The notes beneath the pieces were generated by a model. That model ran no database searches and was not told the DNA's origin. It saw only the letters and a program-made list of their open reading frames with translations. Below, piece after piece: positions 35,284 through 44,483 of a DNA stretch of 64,000 nt; positions within the stretch are counted from its first letter, which is position 1, and each line of letters starts with the position of its first letter. A program made the translations under genes and the position numbers. Origin of the DNA: Microbacterium testaceum (GTDB taxonomy: Bacteria; Actinomycetota; Actinomycetes; Actinomycetales; Microbacteriaceae); assembly GCF_029761935.1 (NCBI RefSeq), contig NZ_CP121699.1:2480001-2544000 (forward strand). Direction: 5' to 3'.

Positions 35284-38200
35284 ATGGTGCTGTCACGACC
35301 TGTTTCCGAGGACCGGAGCCGGAGGGGAATCGTGCGACGCGCGGGCTCGCTCGTCGCGGCTGCGGCCGTCGTCCTGAGCGGCCTGGTCCCCGCCGTCGCC
35401 GCCTCGGCGGCGCCGCTGCCCACGCCGCTGGCGTCGTACGACTTCGCCGCGACGACCGGAACCACGGTCCCCGACTCCTCGGGGCACGGACACGACGCGG
35501 TCATCCGCGGCACCGGCTCGAGCGTCGACGGAGACGCCCTCTCGCTGCCGGGCGGAGCCTCGGGCTCCTCGGCCGCCTACGTCGAACTGCCCACGGGTCT
35601 CTTCGACGGCAAGAGCACCGTCACCGTCTCGGCCTGGCTGCAGGACCGCACCGGAGCGGGCAACCAGGCGGCGATGTTCTTCGGCACCACAGAGAACCTC
35701 CCCCAGCAGTACTGGCTGCTCAATCCCGCCAACCCGGCCGGTCAGGTCAAGTCGGTGCTGACGGACGGACCACGGATCGCGCAGCCCTGGACCCTCGAGC
35801 GGGGGATCGCGCCGACGGACGGAGCCCGCGGCATCCCGGGTCCCTCCGCCACCTCCGAGTGGGCGCTGTACACCACCGTGATCACCCCCACCTCGATCAC
35901 CGCCTACCTCGGCGGCACCAAGATCGGCACGGTCGCCACCTCGCGATCGGTCGCCGAGTTCGGCTCGGGCCTGGTCGCCTACATCGGGCGCTCCTCGTAC
36001 CCCGACCGCGTGTGGAAGGGCGGCGTCCGCGACGTCGCCGTCTTCGACAGCGCGCTCAGCGACGACGACGTCAAGGCGCTCGTCGCACAGGGCACCCCCA
36101 CGAACCAGCAGGACGTGGACACCGCCGCGCAGGCCCTCTCGATCCCGGATGCCGATGACGTGCGCGGCAACGTGACGCTGCCCGCGACCGGGACGAACGG
36201 GACGACGGTGACCTGGTCGTCGTCGAACGCGCAGGTCGTGACCCCCACGGGCGAGGTCACCCGGCCCGCCACGGGATCCGCCGCCGTGACCGTGAAACTG
36301 ACCGCCACGATCGCGAAGGGCTCCAGCCAGACCACTCGCGAGATCGAGCTCATCGTGCAGCCGAAGCCGGCGGCGCAGAAGCTCGAGGGCTACTTCTTCC
36401 CCTTCTTCACGGGCGAGAGCACCACCACCGACGAGGAGATCTCGTTCGCCACGAGCCGCGGGGACGACCCGAAGAACTGGCTCACCCTCAACGACGGCAA
36501 GCCCGTCCTCACGTCGGACCAGGGGGAGAAGGGCATCCGCGACCCGTTCGTCATGCGCTCGCCCGACGGGGACCGCTTCTACATGCTCTCCACCGACCTG
36601 AACATGTTCGACCTCTACAACGGCGACTTCGGCCGCGCGCAAGAGGTCGGCAGCCGCAAGCTCAACGTCTGGCAGTCCGACGACCTCACGACGTGGAGCC
36701 CCCTGCGCCAGATCACCGTCTCGAGCGAGTTCGCGGGCAACACCTGGGCGCCGGAGGCCACGTGGGACGCCGATCGCGGGGAGTACGTCGTCTACTGGGC
36801 CTCGAACCTCTACCCGAGCGCGTCCACCACGGGTCGCAAGGCGGCCGACACCTACAACCGCATGATGATGGTCACCACTCGCGACTTCGTCACCTTCAGC
36901 GAGCCGCAGCCCTGGGTCGACGTCAAGCGCGGCGCGGGCAAGGGCACCATCGACGCCACCGTCGTGCGCGACGGCGACACCTACTACCGCTTCATCAAGG
37001 ACGAGGCGTCGATGACCGTGCGTCAGGAGCGCTCGAGCACGCTCACCGCCACGGTCACCGGATCGCTTCCGACCACGACGTCGACCCCCGGCTGGCAGCT
37101 CGTGAAGGAGCAGATCGGCGTCGGACAGCCCAACCCCTGGGGCGGCACGTTCACCAACGGCGAGGGTCCCACGGTGTTCGCCGACAACGCCGAGGCCGGT
37201 CACTGGTACATGCTCATCGACCAGCCGAGCTACCACGGCGGTCAGGGCTACATGATGTTCGAGACCCGCGACATCGCGTCGGGGAACTGGACCTCGGTTC
37301 TGGATGCCACCCTCCCGGCGCGCCCGCGCCACGGAACCGTCCTGCCGATCAGCGCGGCCGAGCAGCAGAGACTGCTCGCGGCGTATCCGACCGATGAGAC
37401 CGCGGACTACTCGATCACTGCCGACCCGTCGAAGGACGGTGCCGCGATCGACGACGCGATGTACGGGGTGTTCTTCGAGGACATCAACAACGCCGCCGAC
37501 GGCGGTCTGTACGCCGAGCTCGTGCGCAACCGCTCGTTCGAGTTCCTGCCCGTCGACAACCGGGGCTTCACGGGGATGACCGCGTGGACGCCGGTGGCCC
37601 TCGGCGGCGGCGCGGGCTCGGCGCAGCCGGTCAACGACGACAAGCGCATGAACGAACGCAACCGCACGTACCTGCAGCTCGACCTCCGCAACGGGGCCGG
37701 GACCTACGGCGTCGAGAACGCCGGCTTCGACACGGGTGTGGCCCTCACGAAAGACGAGACCTACGACGTGTCGTTCTGGGCGCGGACCACGGCGACCGGC
37801 GGAACCCCCGTCTCGCTCGTGCTGCGTTCGGCCGACGGCACCGCGCTGTCGAACCCGTTCACGGCGACCGTGGGCGGCGACGGCTGGGTGAAGTACCGCG
37901 GCTCCGTGACGGCGACGGCCACGACCGACGCGGCCCGCGTGCTCGTCCAGGCCGCCGGCACCGGGACGCTGCGCCTCGACGAGGTCTCGGTCTTCCCGCG
38001 CGACACCTTCATGGGCCGGACCAACGGTCTGCGCAAGGACGTCGCTCAGAAGATCGCCGACCTGCACCCGAAGTTCGTCCGCTTCCCGGGCGGGTGCATC
38101 GTCAACGTCAACAGCCACGCCGACTACTCGGCGGGCTCCAACTACGAGCGTGCGCGCTCGTACCAGTGGAAGGACAGCGTCGGCCCGGTCGAGACCCGTG

Positions 38201-40791
38201 CCACCAACGCCAACTTCTGGGGGTACAACCAGTCCCTCGGCCTCGGGTACTACGAGTACTTCCAGTTCGCCGAGGACATCGGCGCCACACCCGTCCCCGA
38301 CGTCCCCGCGCTCCTGAACGGGTGCGGACAGGCGCTGCAGGCGACCGATCCGGCGCAGCTGCAGCGGCACATCCAGGACACGCTCGACCTCATCGAGTTC
38401 GCCAAGGGCGACGTGACCACGACCTGGGGGAAGCTTCGTGCCGACATGGGGCACCCCGCTCCCTTCGCCCTCGATCGCATCGAGATCGGCAACGAAGAGA
38501 ACTACCCCGAGGCCTTCATGGCGAACTTCGTGAAGTTCCGGGATGCCATCGCCGCCAAGTACCCGGACATGATCCTGATCAGCAACTCGGGCCCGGACGA
38601 CACCGGGGCGGTGTTCGATCAGCACTGGGCGCAGAACCGGGCCCAGAAGGTCGATATGGTCGACGAGCACTACTACAACGACCCGTCGTGGTTCCTCTCG
38701 AACAACCACCGGTACGACTCCTACGACCGTCAGGGTCCGAAGGTCTGGATCGGTGAGTACGCCTCGCTCGACAACCGCTTCGCCAACGCGCTGTCGGAGG
38801 CGGCGTACATGACCGGCCTGGAGCGCAACGCCGACGTGGTCAAGATGGCCTCGTACGCGCCGCTGCTCGCCGACACGAGCAGCACGCAGTGGCGGCCCGA
38901 CCTGATCTGGTTCGATCGCGACCAGGTGTGGGGCTCGGCGAACTACGAGGTGCAGAAGCTCTTCATGAGCAACGTCGGCGACCGGGTCTTTCCGACCACG
39001 GCGGGCGGGGATCTGGCATCCACCGATCTCGCCGGCGCCGTCGGCCTGTCGACGTGGAGCACCTCGGCCCGGTACGACGACGTGAAGGTGACGACGCCCG
39101 ACGGGAAGACGCTCTTCTCCGACGACTTCGCCGACAAGAACGACGACGGGTGGTCGAAGGTCTCGGGCGCCGGATCGTGGTCGGCCGCCGACGGCAGCTA
39201 CGTGCAGTCCTCGACGACGGCGAACAACACGCTCGTCGCAGGCCCCGCACTGACCGCCACCGACTACGACGTCTCGCTCAAGGCCACGAAGCTCGCCGGC
39301 GCCGAGGGCTTCCTCGTCGGCTTCGGCGTGAAGGGGTCGGCCGACTACCTGTGGTGGAACCTCGGCGGGTGGGGCAACACCCGCAGCGTCGTGGAGAAGG
39401 CCGTGGGTGGGGCGAAGTCGATTGTCGCCGACACGGGCACCCCCCGCGTCGAGACCGGTCGGACCTACGACCTGCGCATCCAGGTGCGCGGCGCCCGGGT
39501 GACCCTCTTCGCCGACGGCGTGCAGCAGGGGCAGTTCACCAACACGGCGGTCGAACCGTTCGCGCAGGTCATGACGACGGACGACACCAACGGAGACGTG
39601 ATCCTCAAGGTCGTCAACGCCCAGGCCAAGGCCGCGGTGACCACGGTGGATCTCGGTGGGCTCACCGTGCTCCCGACCGCGGACGTGACGACCCTGCAGG
39701 CGGCCCCGACGGCGCTGAACACGGCGACATCGACGCCCGTCGCGCCGAAGACCTCGCAGATGCCGGTCTCGAGCACCTTCACCCACTCGTTCGAGCCGTA
39801 CTCGGTGACGTTCGTGCGGATGCACACGCGTCCGGCCGACACGACGGCGCCCACGGTGGCCGTGAAGACCGATCCGGTCTCGCCCGATGGAGCCGAGGGG
39901 TGGTACGTGTCCCCGCCGACGATCACGGCCACGGCGACCGACGACATCGACCAGGCACCGCGCCTCGAGGTCAGCGCCGACGGGGGGAACACCTGGGCGA
40001 TGTACACCGGCGCGGTGACCCCGGCGGAGGGGACGTCGAACGTGACCTTCAAGGCCACTGACGCCTCGGGGAACGTCTCGCCCTTCGTCGCGGCGACGGT
40101 GAAGGTCGACCGCACGGCCCCGACGACGACCACGACGGTGGATGCCGCAGCCCGCACGGTCACGCTCGCCGCGAGCGACAGCGGGTCGGGAGTGGCGCGC
40201 CTGGAGTACCGCGTCGGCGACGCGGCGACCTGGACGACCGCGTCCGGAGGGCAGGCCGTTGTGAGCGTCGGTGCGGGCGCGACCACCGTGTCGTACCGGG
40301 CGGTCGATGTGGCTGGCAACATCAGCGGGACGGGATCGACCGCGGTCGGCGCGACCGCGGGAGACCCGACCCTGTCGGTCTCGGGCGACCTCGTCGCCGG
40401 GGGCGTCGTGACGGTGTCGGGAACGGGCTGGCCCGCGAACGCCGACGGGGAGCTCGAACTGCGCTCCACTCCGGTGCAGCTGGGCGCGGTCCGCACCGAT
40501 GCCGGTGGGGCGTTCCTCGTGAACGTCATCCTCCCCGCGGACACCCCCGCGGGCGCGCACCGGGTGATCGCGCGTATCGGCGGGGTCGAGGCAGCGGTGG
40601 GTATCGAGGTCCGGGCCGCCGCGGGTGGCGCCGCCCCCGTCGTTCCCGCGGCTCCGAGTGCGCCGGCCGGTTCGACCCCGTCGCCGCTGGCGGTGACCGG
40701 TGGCGTGGTCTCGGGTGCGGCCCTCGCCCTCGGACTGCTCGCGGTGCTGGTCGGGGCGGCCCTGAAGCGCCGCCGCCGGGCGATCGGCTGA
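35284..40791 (+). CDS. Surface-anchored GH43-GH51 arabinofuranosidase, multidomain
   Basis: Extracellular arabinan/arabinoxylan enzyme of 1835 aa. A signal peptide is at about 1-42 (ending AVAASAAP). LamG-like domain 45-270; bacterial Ig-like domain 280-360; GH43 about 369-700 (IRDPFVMRSPDG, WAPEATWD, TIDATVVRDGD). GH51 about 715-1270 with an inserted carbohydrate-binding-like domain, RFPGGCIVN, acid/base Glu1071 in EIGNEENYP and nucleophile Glu1158 in WIGEYASLD. A DUF1080/laminin-like domain starts near 1278, then Ig-like domains. It ends with LAVTGG (1802-1807), a membrane helix and KRRRR. Both catalytic domains look intact. GGAGGA precedes the ATG. Confidence 0.93.
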   Translation: MVLSRPVSEDRSRRGIVRRAGSLVAAAAVVLSGLVPAVAASAAPLPTPLASYDFAATTGTTVPDSSGHGHDAVIRGTGSSVDGDALSLPGGASGSSAAYVELPTGLFDGKSTVTVSAWLQDRTGAGNQAAMFFGTTENLPQQYWLLNPANPAGQVKSVLTDGPRIAQPWTLERGIAPTDGARGIPGPSATSEWALYTTVITPTSITAYLGGTKIGTVATSRSVAEFGSGLVAYIGRSSYPDRVWKGGVRDVAVFDSALSDDDVKALVAQGTPTNQQDVDTAAQALSIPDADDVRGNVTLPATGTNGTTVTWSSSNAQVVTPTGEVTRPATGSAAVTVKLTATIAKGSSQTTREIELIVQPKPAAQKLEGYFFPFFTGESTTTDEEISFATSRGDDPKNWLTLNDGKPVLTSDQGEKGIRDPFVMRSPDGDRFYMLSTDLNMFDLYNGDFGRAQEVGSRKLNVWQSDDLTTWSPLRQITVSSEFAGNTWAPEATWDADRGEYVVYWASNLYPSASTTGRKAADTYNRMMMVTTRDFVTFSEPQPWVDVKRGAGKGTIDATVVRDGDTYYRFIKDEASMTVRQERSSTLTATVTGSLPTTTSTPGWQLVKEQIGVGQPNPWGGTFTNGEGPTVFADNAEAGHWYMLIDQPSYHGGQGYMMFETRDIASGNWTSVLDATLPARPRHGTVLPISAAEQQRLLAAYPTDETADYSITADPSKDGAAIDDAMYGVFFEDINNAADGGLYAELVRNRSFEFLPVDNRGFTGMTAWTPVALGGGAGSAQPVNDDKRMNERNRTYLQLDLRNGAGTYGVENAGFDTGVALTKDETYDVSFWARTTATGGTPVSLVLRSADGTALSNPFTATVGGDGWVKYRGSVTATATTDAARVLVQAAGTGTLRLDEVSVFPRDTFMGRTNGLRKDVAQKIADLHPKFVRFPGGCIVNVNSHADYSAGSNYERARSYQWKDSVGPVETRATNANFWGYNQSLGLGYYEYFQFAEDIGATPVPDVPALLNGCGQALQATDPAQLQRHIQDTLDLIEFAKGDVTTTWGKLRADMGHPAPFALDRIEIGNEENYPEAFMANFVKFRDAIAAKYPDMILISNSGPDDTGAVFDQHWAQNRAQKVDMVDEHYYNDPSWFLSNNHRYDSYDRQGPKVWIGEYASLDNRFANALSEAAYMTGLERNADVVKMASYAPLLADTSSTQWRPDLIWFDRDQVWGSANYEVQKLFMSNVGDRVFPTTAGGDLASTDLAGAVGLSTWSTSARYDDVKVTTPDGKTLFSDDFADKNDDGWSKVSGAGSWSAADGSYVQSSTTANNTLVAGPALTATDYDVSLKATKLAGAEGFLVGFGVKGSADYLWWNLGGWGNTRSVVEKAVGGAKSIVADTGTPRVETGRTYDLRIQVRGARVTLFADGVQQGQFTNTAVEPFAQVMTTDDTNGDVILKVVNAQAKAAVTTVDLGGLTVLPTADVTTLQAAPTALNTATSTPVAPKTSQMPVSSTFTHSFEPYSVTFVRMHTRPADTTAPTVAVKTDPVSPDGAEGWYVSPPTITATATDDIDQAPRLEVSADGGNTWAMYTGAVTPAEGTSNVTFKATDASGNVSPFVAATVKVDRTAPTTTTTVDAAARTVTLAASDSGSGVARLEYRVGDAATWTTASGGQAVVSVGAGATTVSYRAVDVAGNISGTGSTAVGATAGDPTLSVSGDLVAGGVVTVSGTGWPANADGELELRSTPVQLGAVRTDAGGAFLVNVILPADTPAGAHRVIARIGGVEAAVGIEVRAAAGGAAPVVPAAPSAPAGSTPSPLAVTGGVVSGAALALGLLAVLVGAALKRRRRAIG

Positions 40792-40796
40792 CGCCG

Positions 40797-40835
40797 GGGG
40801 ATGCCCCGGTCGCCACGAGCGGCCGGGGCATCCCC
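40797..40835. terminator. Strong hairpin after the GH43-GH51 gene
   Basis: GGGGATGCCCCGG and CCGGGGCATCCCC form a perfect 13-bp stem with a 13-nt loop, 6 bp after the stop. Confidence 0.8.
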
Positions 40836-41005
40836 TCGCGGAGAGGATGAAGCCACCTCATGCTCTGTGAGTGGCGCCCGGTGATCAGATTGATGGCCAT
40901 GGTGATCGCGAACGTGCCGAAGAAGACCGAGACGAGCGCGTGGCCCATGGCGATCCGGCGCGACGGCCTGGAGGAGTGTGTGGTGTCGTTCGCGCTGTGG
41001 GCCAT
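40836..41005 (-). other. Possible small membrane protein or gene remnant
   Basis: On the minus strand an ATG at 41005 opens MAHSANDTTHSSRPSRRIA, followed by one convincing membrane segment (ALVSVFFGTFAITMAINLIT). The frame then runs on through the terminator and antisense into the glycosidase gene, so the true end is unclear; a TGA in the +1 frame near 40862 would end it neatly. It could be a short membrane protein with a frameshift or a remnant trimmed when the neighbouring lower-GC gene arrived. Not recognised. Confidence 0.3.
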
Positions 41006-41119
41006 CCCGATCGTCAGGCGGCGAATGCGGAGTCGCTGTAGGCCGGGTCTTCGTCCTGGTCAAAGTCGAAGAGATGGGCGCTGCAGCGCGTGTCGAACGT
41101 GACCGTTAGGTTGCTGAGT

Positions 41120-43026
41120 GTGACCGGCGCCGATGAAGTTGATAGCGAGTTTGCGGATCGATGGCGAGCCGCACTGGACGACCTAGAACGCTCCGGTGTC
41201 TTCCGAGTGACTCCGGCTGATGATGAGGAACGGATTCCCTCCTTATGGTTTCGGCTCCAAGAGGCTCGAGACGCCGGAGGGTCCGATGACGTTGTGGAGC
41301 TGGCGAGCCTGCTGAGCCAAGTCGCCTCGTTCAGCCCGCGAGCCGATGACTGGGGGCCCCATACGAGCCGATGCTCAACTTGAGTGAGGGCCGCACCGCG
41401 ATGCCGAGCGATCTAATTGACTCACAGATCGACGTTCTCGTGGTCGTCTCGGGTGTGCTGCCTGACGCCTTGTTTCGTGCGCGTGTGTTTGACGTGCTGG
41501 CCATACGAAGCACGACGGGCGCAGATCGCGCGCGTTGGTATCAGGCCGAATTGAATGCTGTCATCGAAGCAACGGTCGAGGCCGGGAGGTGGCATCGGGA
41601 TCGCGACATATGGGATCGAGCACTCCTGGTGGGTCGTCGCGGTGGGAAGCCGATGGCTGCCAGCCTCGACGTTCTGGCGCGAGCCCTGACCGATCATGCG
41701 TTGAGCGCAGACCTCTCTGAGTTCCCCGGTTCGGTTGCGGATCTGCTCGACAAGCACAACCTCGCGCGCGATAGGGCGGACGCGTTAGCGGAGCGAATGC
41801 GCGAACTTGCTTCGTTCGCCGAAACGGAGGCAGCGCGGGGCTATCGCGACCGCGCTGCGAGGTGGCACGAGGTAGCTGGGAACCCCGATGAAGTCTCGGT
41901 TGACCGTCTGGCAGTTGTGACCAGCCTGATCACGGAGGCTGAGGGTCTCGATGTTGGAGCGGATGCCGGTTCGCACCCGCGCTCAGGGTACCTGTACGAA
42001 CGAGCGATGAAGACGCTCCGCATGATTCCTCGGAAGCGGCGGGAGACGCTTGGGGTATCCGAGCTGACGACCGAGCTGGGCAGACGCATACGGGCGGCCG
42101 GCGCAGCAACACTGGGAACGATGGGGGTGTTCGAGTCAGAGTCGGTTGACCTATCAGAGGCGCGAGACCACAGTATTGAGGCCGTGAGTGGAAAAGAAGC
42201 TCTCGAAGCGCTGAGGGCGTTCGTCAACCTCTCGTCCTTCAGCTCTCTGCAGGACGAGCGCGACCGAGCCGAGCGACTGCTCGCGGAGCATCCGCTCCAA
42301 ACTCTTTTCTCGAATGTTCACTTCGCGCGCGACGGCCGAGTGATACACCGATCGGGCGGGCGGGGCGGTGAGCCAATTTATGGCGAGGACCCGGCGACCT
42401 GGCGGCAGATGATCCAGGCGTACGAGATCAGGGTTTCTTTAACGGTTCAGGGAATGCTCGCGCCTGCGTGGATGGCGCTCAGCAACGAGCACCGTTTGAT
42501 GCTCGGAGACTTTGTCGCGATCACGCGTGGAAGCTCGATTGTTCCGTCGGATAGGGAGCGGCTCATAGCGCAGGCGTTGTACTACGGATACGACGGCGAC
42601 TTCCTCACCGCCGCGCAGCTACTCGCCCCGCAGGTCGAGAACATCGTGAGGCTGCACCTACGCAATGCCGGACAGCAGACGAGCACTATGGATCGAGGCG
42701 TGGAGCAAGAGATTGGCCTATCCGCCTTGATGGGCCGAGATGCCGTACCCGAGATTTTCGGGGAGGACATCGCGTTCGAGATCCGGGCGTTGTTCTGTGG
42801 CCCTATCGGACCGAATCTGCGGAACGACTTCGCGCACGGGCTCGTGAGCGACGCCTCGGTTGGCTCTGTGCACGCGCTCTATTGCTGGTGGTTCGTTCTC
42901 CGCCTGGCCTTCGTCCCGTTCTGGAATCGGATACACGACACACGGACCGCCGACAGCCACGAGCCTGCGGAACGCGACCGACAGCCTGCGCACGAAAATG
43001 AGGCGGAGAGCGAGCCAGGTCTCTGA
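41120..43026 (+). pseudogene. DUF7380/DUF4209 protein split by one frameshift
   Basis: Two frames form one gene. The first (GTG at 41120, or 41090, to 41383) gives the N-terminal DUF7380-like part ending ASFSPRADDWG. The second continues from about 41356 as APYEPMLNLSEGRTAMPSDL, the expected sequel, and runs to 43026. Restoring one base in the run G5C4 at 41352-41360 joins them into about 635 aa. The C-terminal DUF4209 part has FGEDIAFEIRALFCGPIGPN then LRNDFAHGL, where RNDFAH (42820-42837) is an R-x4-H motif as in HEPN RNases. Function unknown. Hand-counted GC in sample lines is 55-57% against 72% next door, suggesting transfer. Sequencing error or programmed slippage are alternatives. Confidence 0.75.
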
Positions 43027-43123
43027 TGTTCTCAGGCTCCTCGTTAGCCAGGACCTGTGCGAGCAGGAACAACGCCCTGGTTGCCGAGAGGTGACCGGGG
43101 CGTCCGTGCTCAGACGACAAGAA

Positions 43124-43157
43124 CGTTGCCCGGCCGCCGCAAGGCGACCGGGCAACG
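43124..43157. terminator. Terminator hairpin of the secreted protease gene
   Basis: CGTTGCCCGG and CCGGGCAACG form a perfect 10-bp stem, with an inner GCC/GGC pair in the loop. Lies 20 bp after the protease stop and could also stop transcription from the DUF4209 gene. Confidence 0.75.
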
Positions 43158-43176
43158 GGGTACACCCGGAGGGGGA

Positions 43177-44301
43177 TCAGCTCGTGAGCAGGCGCAGGCC
43201 GTAGGTCTGCAGGATCTCGTTCACGGGCTGGAAGTACGTCGTTCCGCCGGTCGAGCAGTTGCCCGAGCCTCCGGAGGTGACGCCCTGGGCCTGGTTGCCC
43301 GCGAGGAGCGAACCGCCGGAGTCGCCCGGCTCAGCGCAGACGTTCGTGCGGATCAGGCCCGAGACCGACCCCTCGGCGTAGCGCACCGTGGAGTTGAAGC
43401 CCTGGATCTGGCCGCAGTGCCAGCCGGTGGTGGAGCCCGAGCGGCAGACGGTCGCGCCGACCGCGGCCGCGGTCGAGCCCTTCACGGCGACGCTGCCACC
43501 CGCGTAGTTGGACACCGATCCGACCGGGGTGTGGTTGGGCGTGCTCACCCAGGCGTAGTCGTTGCCGGGGAACGACGAACCCTGGAAGGTGCCGTAGGTG
43601 GTGCTGTCGCCCGCGACGCCGCAGTGGCCGGCGGTGACGAACCCGCCCTGCACCGCGAAGCCCACGGAGCAGCGGCTCTGGTTGTTGATGTTGTAGGCGA
43701 CACCGCCCTGGATCGTCGCGAACGTCTCGGGGGCTTGGGCTCCGGTCTCGAGACGGACGGCGCCCGCGGGGGCGTCGAGCGTGGCGACGAAGTCGGCGGC
43801 GGCCTGATCGCCGCCGGCGACCACATCGACGACGAGGTCGTTCGCCTCGACGTCAATCCACCACGAGGGGATGACGTCGGGCACGGGGCTCGACTCGATC
43901 TTCGCGGCGATCGCCTCGAGATCGTCGAGGGAGTGCTCCGCGGCGACGGGCACGGCGCCCGCATCGGCGGCGGCGGCGCGAGCGGCGTCGGTGGTCGCCG
44001 CGGCGTACACCGTGCGCGTGGACTCATCGAGCCACGTGCCCGCGAAGGCGTCGCCCGAGACGGCGGCGACCTCGTCTGCCGTGCCGACGGCATCGGCCTG
44101 GAAACGCAGGACGTCCTGCGCGCCGGCGACGTCAGTGCCGAGGTCGGCGGCCATCGCCTCGAGCAGCTGCGCGTCGACTCCGTCGACGGCCGCGTCGGGC
44201 GACGACGTGGGGGTCTGCGCCAGCGCGGGGGCGGTGGCGGCGGTGGTCAGGAACAGGCCGAGGGCGGCTGCGCCCACGACGGTTTTCGATATGCGGTTCA
44301 C
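43177..44301 (-). CDS. Secreted S1 serine protease (streptogrisin/alpha-lytic type)
   Basis: Exported protease of 374 aa. The GTG at 44301 is preferred over the ATG at 44319 because GGAAGG lies 10 bp before it and the peptide then starts as a signal sequence (VNRISKTVVGAAALGLFLTT, cut after APALAQ). A pro-domain of about 150 residues follows. The mature enzyme starts near IQGGVAYNIN and has the triad His in VTAGHCG, Asp in GNDYAWV and Ser in PGDSGGS, with six cysteines as in streptogrisins. The pro-domain would fold and then be cleaved. Confidence 0.93.
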   Translation of the reverse strand: MNRISKTVVGAAALGLFLTTAATAPALAQTPTSSPDAAVDGVDAQLLEAMAADLGTDVAGAQDVLRFQADAVGTADEVAAVSGDAFAGTWLDESTRTVYAAATTDAARAAAADAGAVPVAAEHSLDDLEAIAAKIESSPVPDVIPSWWIDVEANDLVVDVVAGGDQAAADFVATLDAPAGAVRLETGAQAPETFATIQGGVAYNINNQSRCSVGFAVQGGFVTAGHCGVAGDSTTYGTFQGSSFPGNDYAWVSTPNHTPVGSVSNYAGGSVAVKGSTAAAVGATVCRSGSTTGWHCGQIQGFNSTVRYAEGSVSGLIRTNVCAEPGDSGGSLLAGNQAQGVTSGGSGNCSTGGTTYFQPVNEILQTYGLRLLTS

Positions 44302-44331
44302 GTTGGAGTGACCTTCCATCCAGGGGGATAA

Positions 44332-44353
44332 ATGGCGGGGTACCCACCGCCAT
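44332..44353. promoter_or_regulatory. Palindrome in the leader of the protease gene
   Basis: ATGGCGG...CCGCCAT arms (7 bp, perfect) enclose an inner GGTACC-type symmetry. It is 31 bp upstream of the protease start, in the 182-bp divergent gap. Could be an operator or an mRNA hairpin. Confidence 0.45.
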
Positions 44354-44483
44354 ACAAACACGACCCGGACGAAAAGCGAAGGAATTGCTATGAATATCTG
44401 ATCGAAGTCCAACAAAAACGCTGACAGGCGCGGGCGGCCGATCCTCGGGTTGCGCGGCGGGCCGCCGAGGTGCCACGCGCGCG

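Noticed and set aside
35293..40560. 1755-codon minus-strand open frame opposite the glycosidase
   Set aside because: Arg/His/Gly/Val-rich shadow caused by high GC; the plus strand has clear GH43 and GH51 motifs.
40836..43123. Mobile-element boundaries around the lower-GC DUF4209 gene
   Set aside because: I searched by eye for att-like direct repeats, inverted ends, an integrase or transposase and saw none.
44302..44319. ATG at 44319 as start of the secreted protease
   Set aside because: It would overlap the GGAAGG ribosome site of the GTG at 44301, which begins a normal signal peptide.
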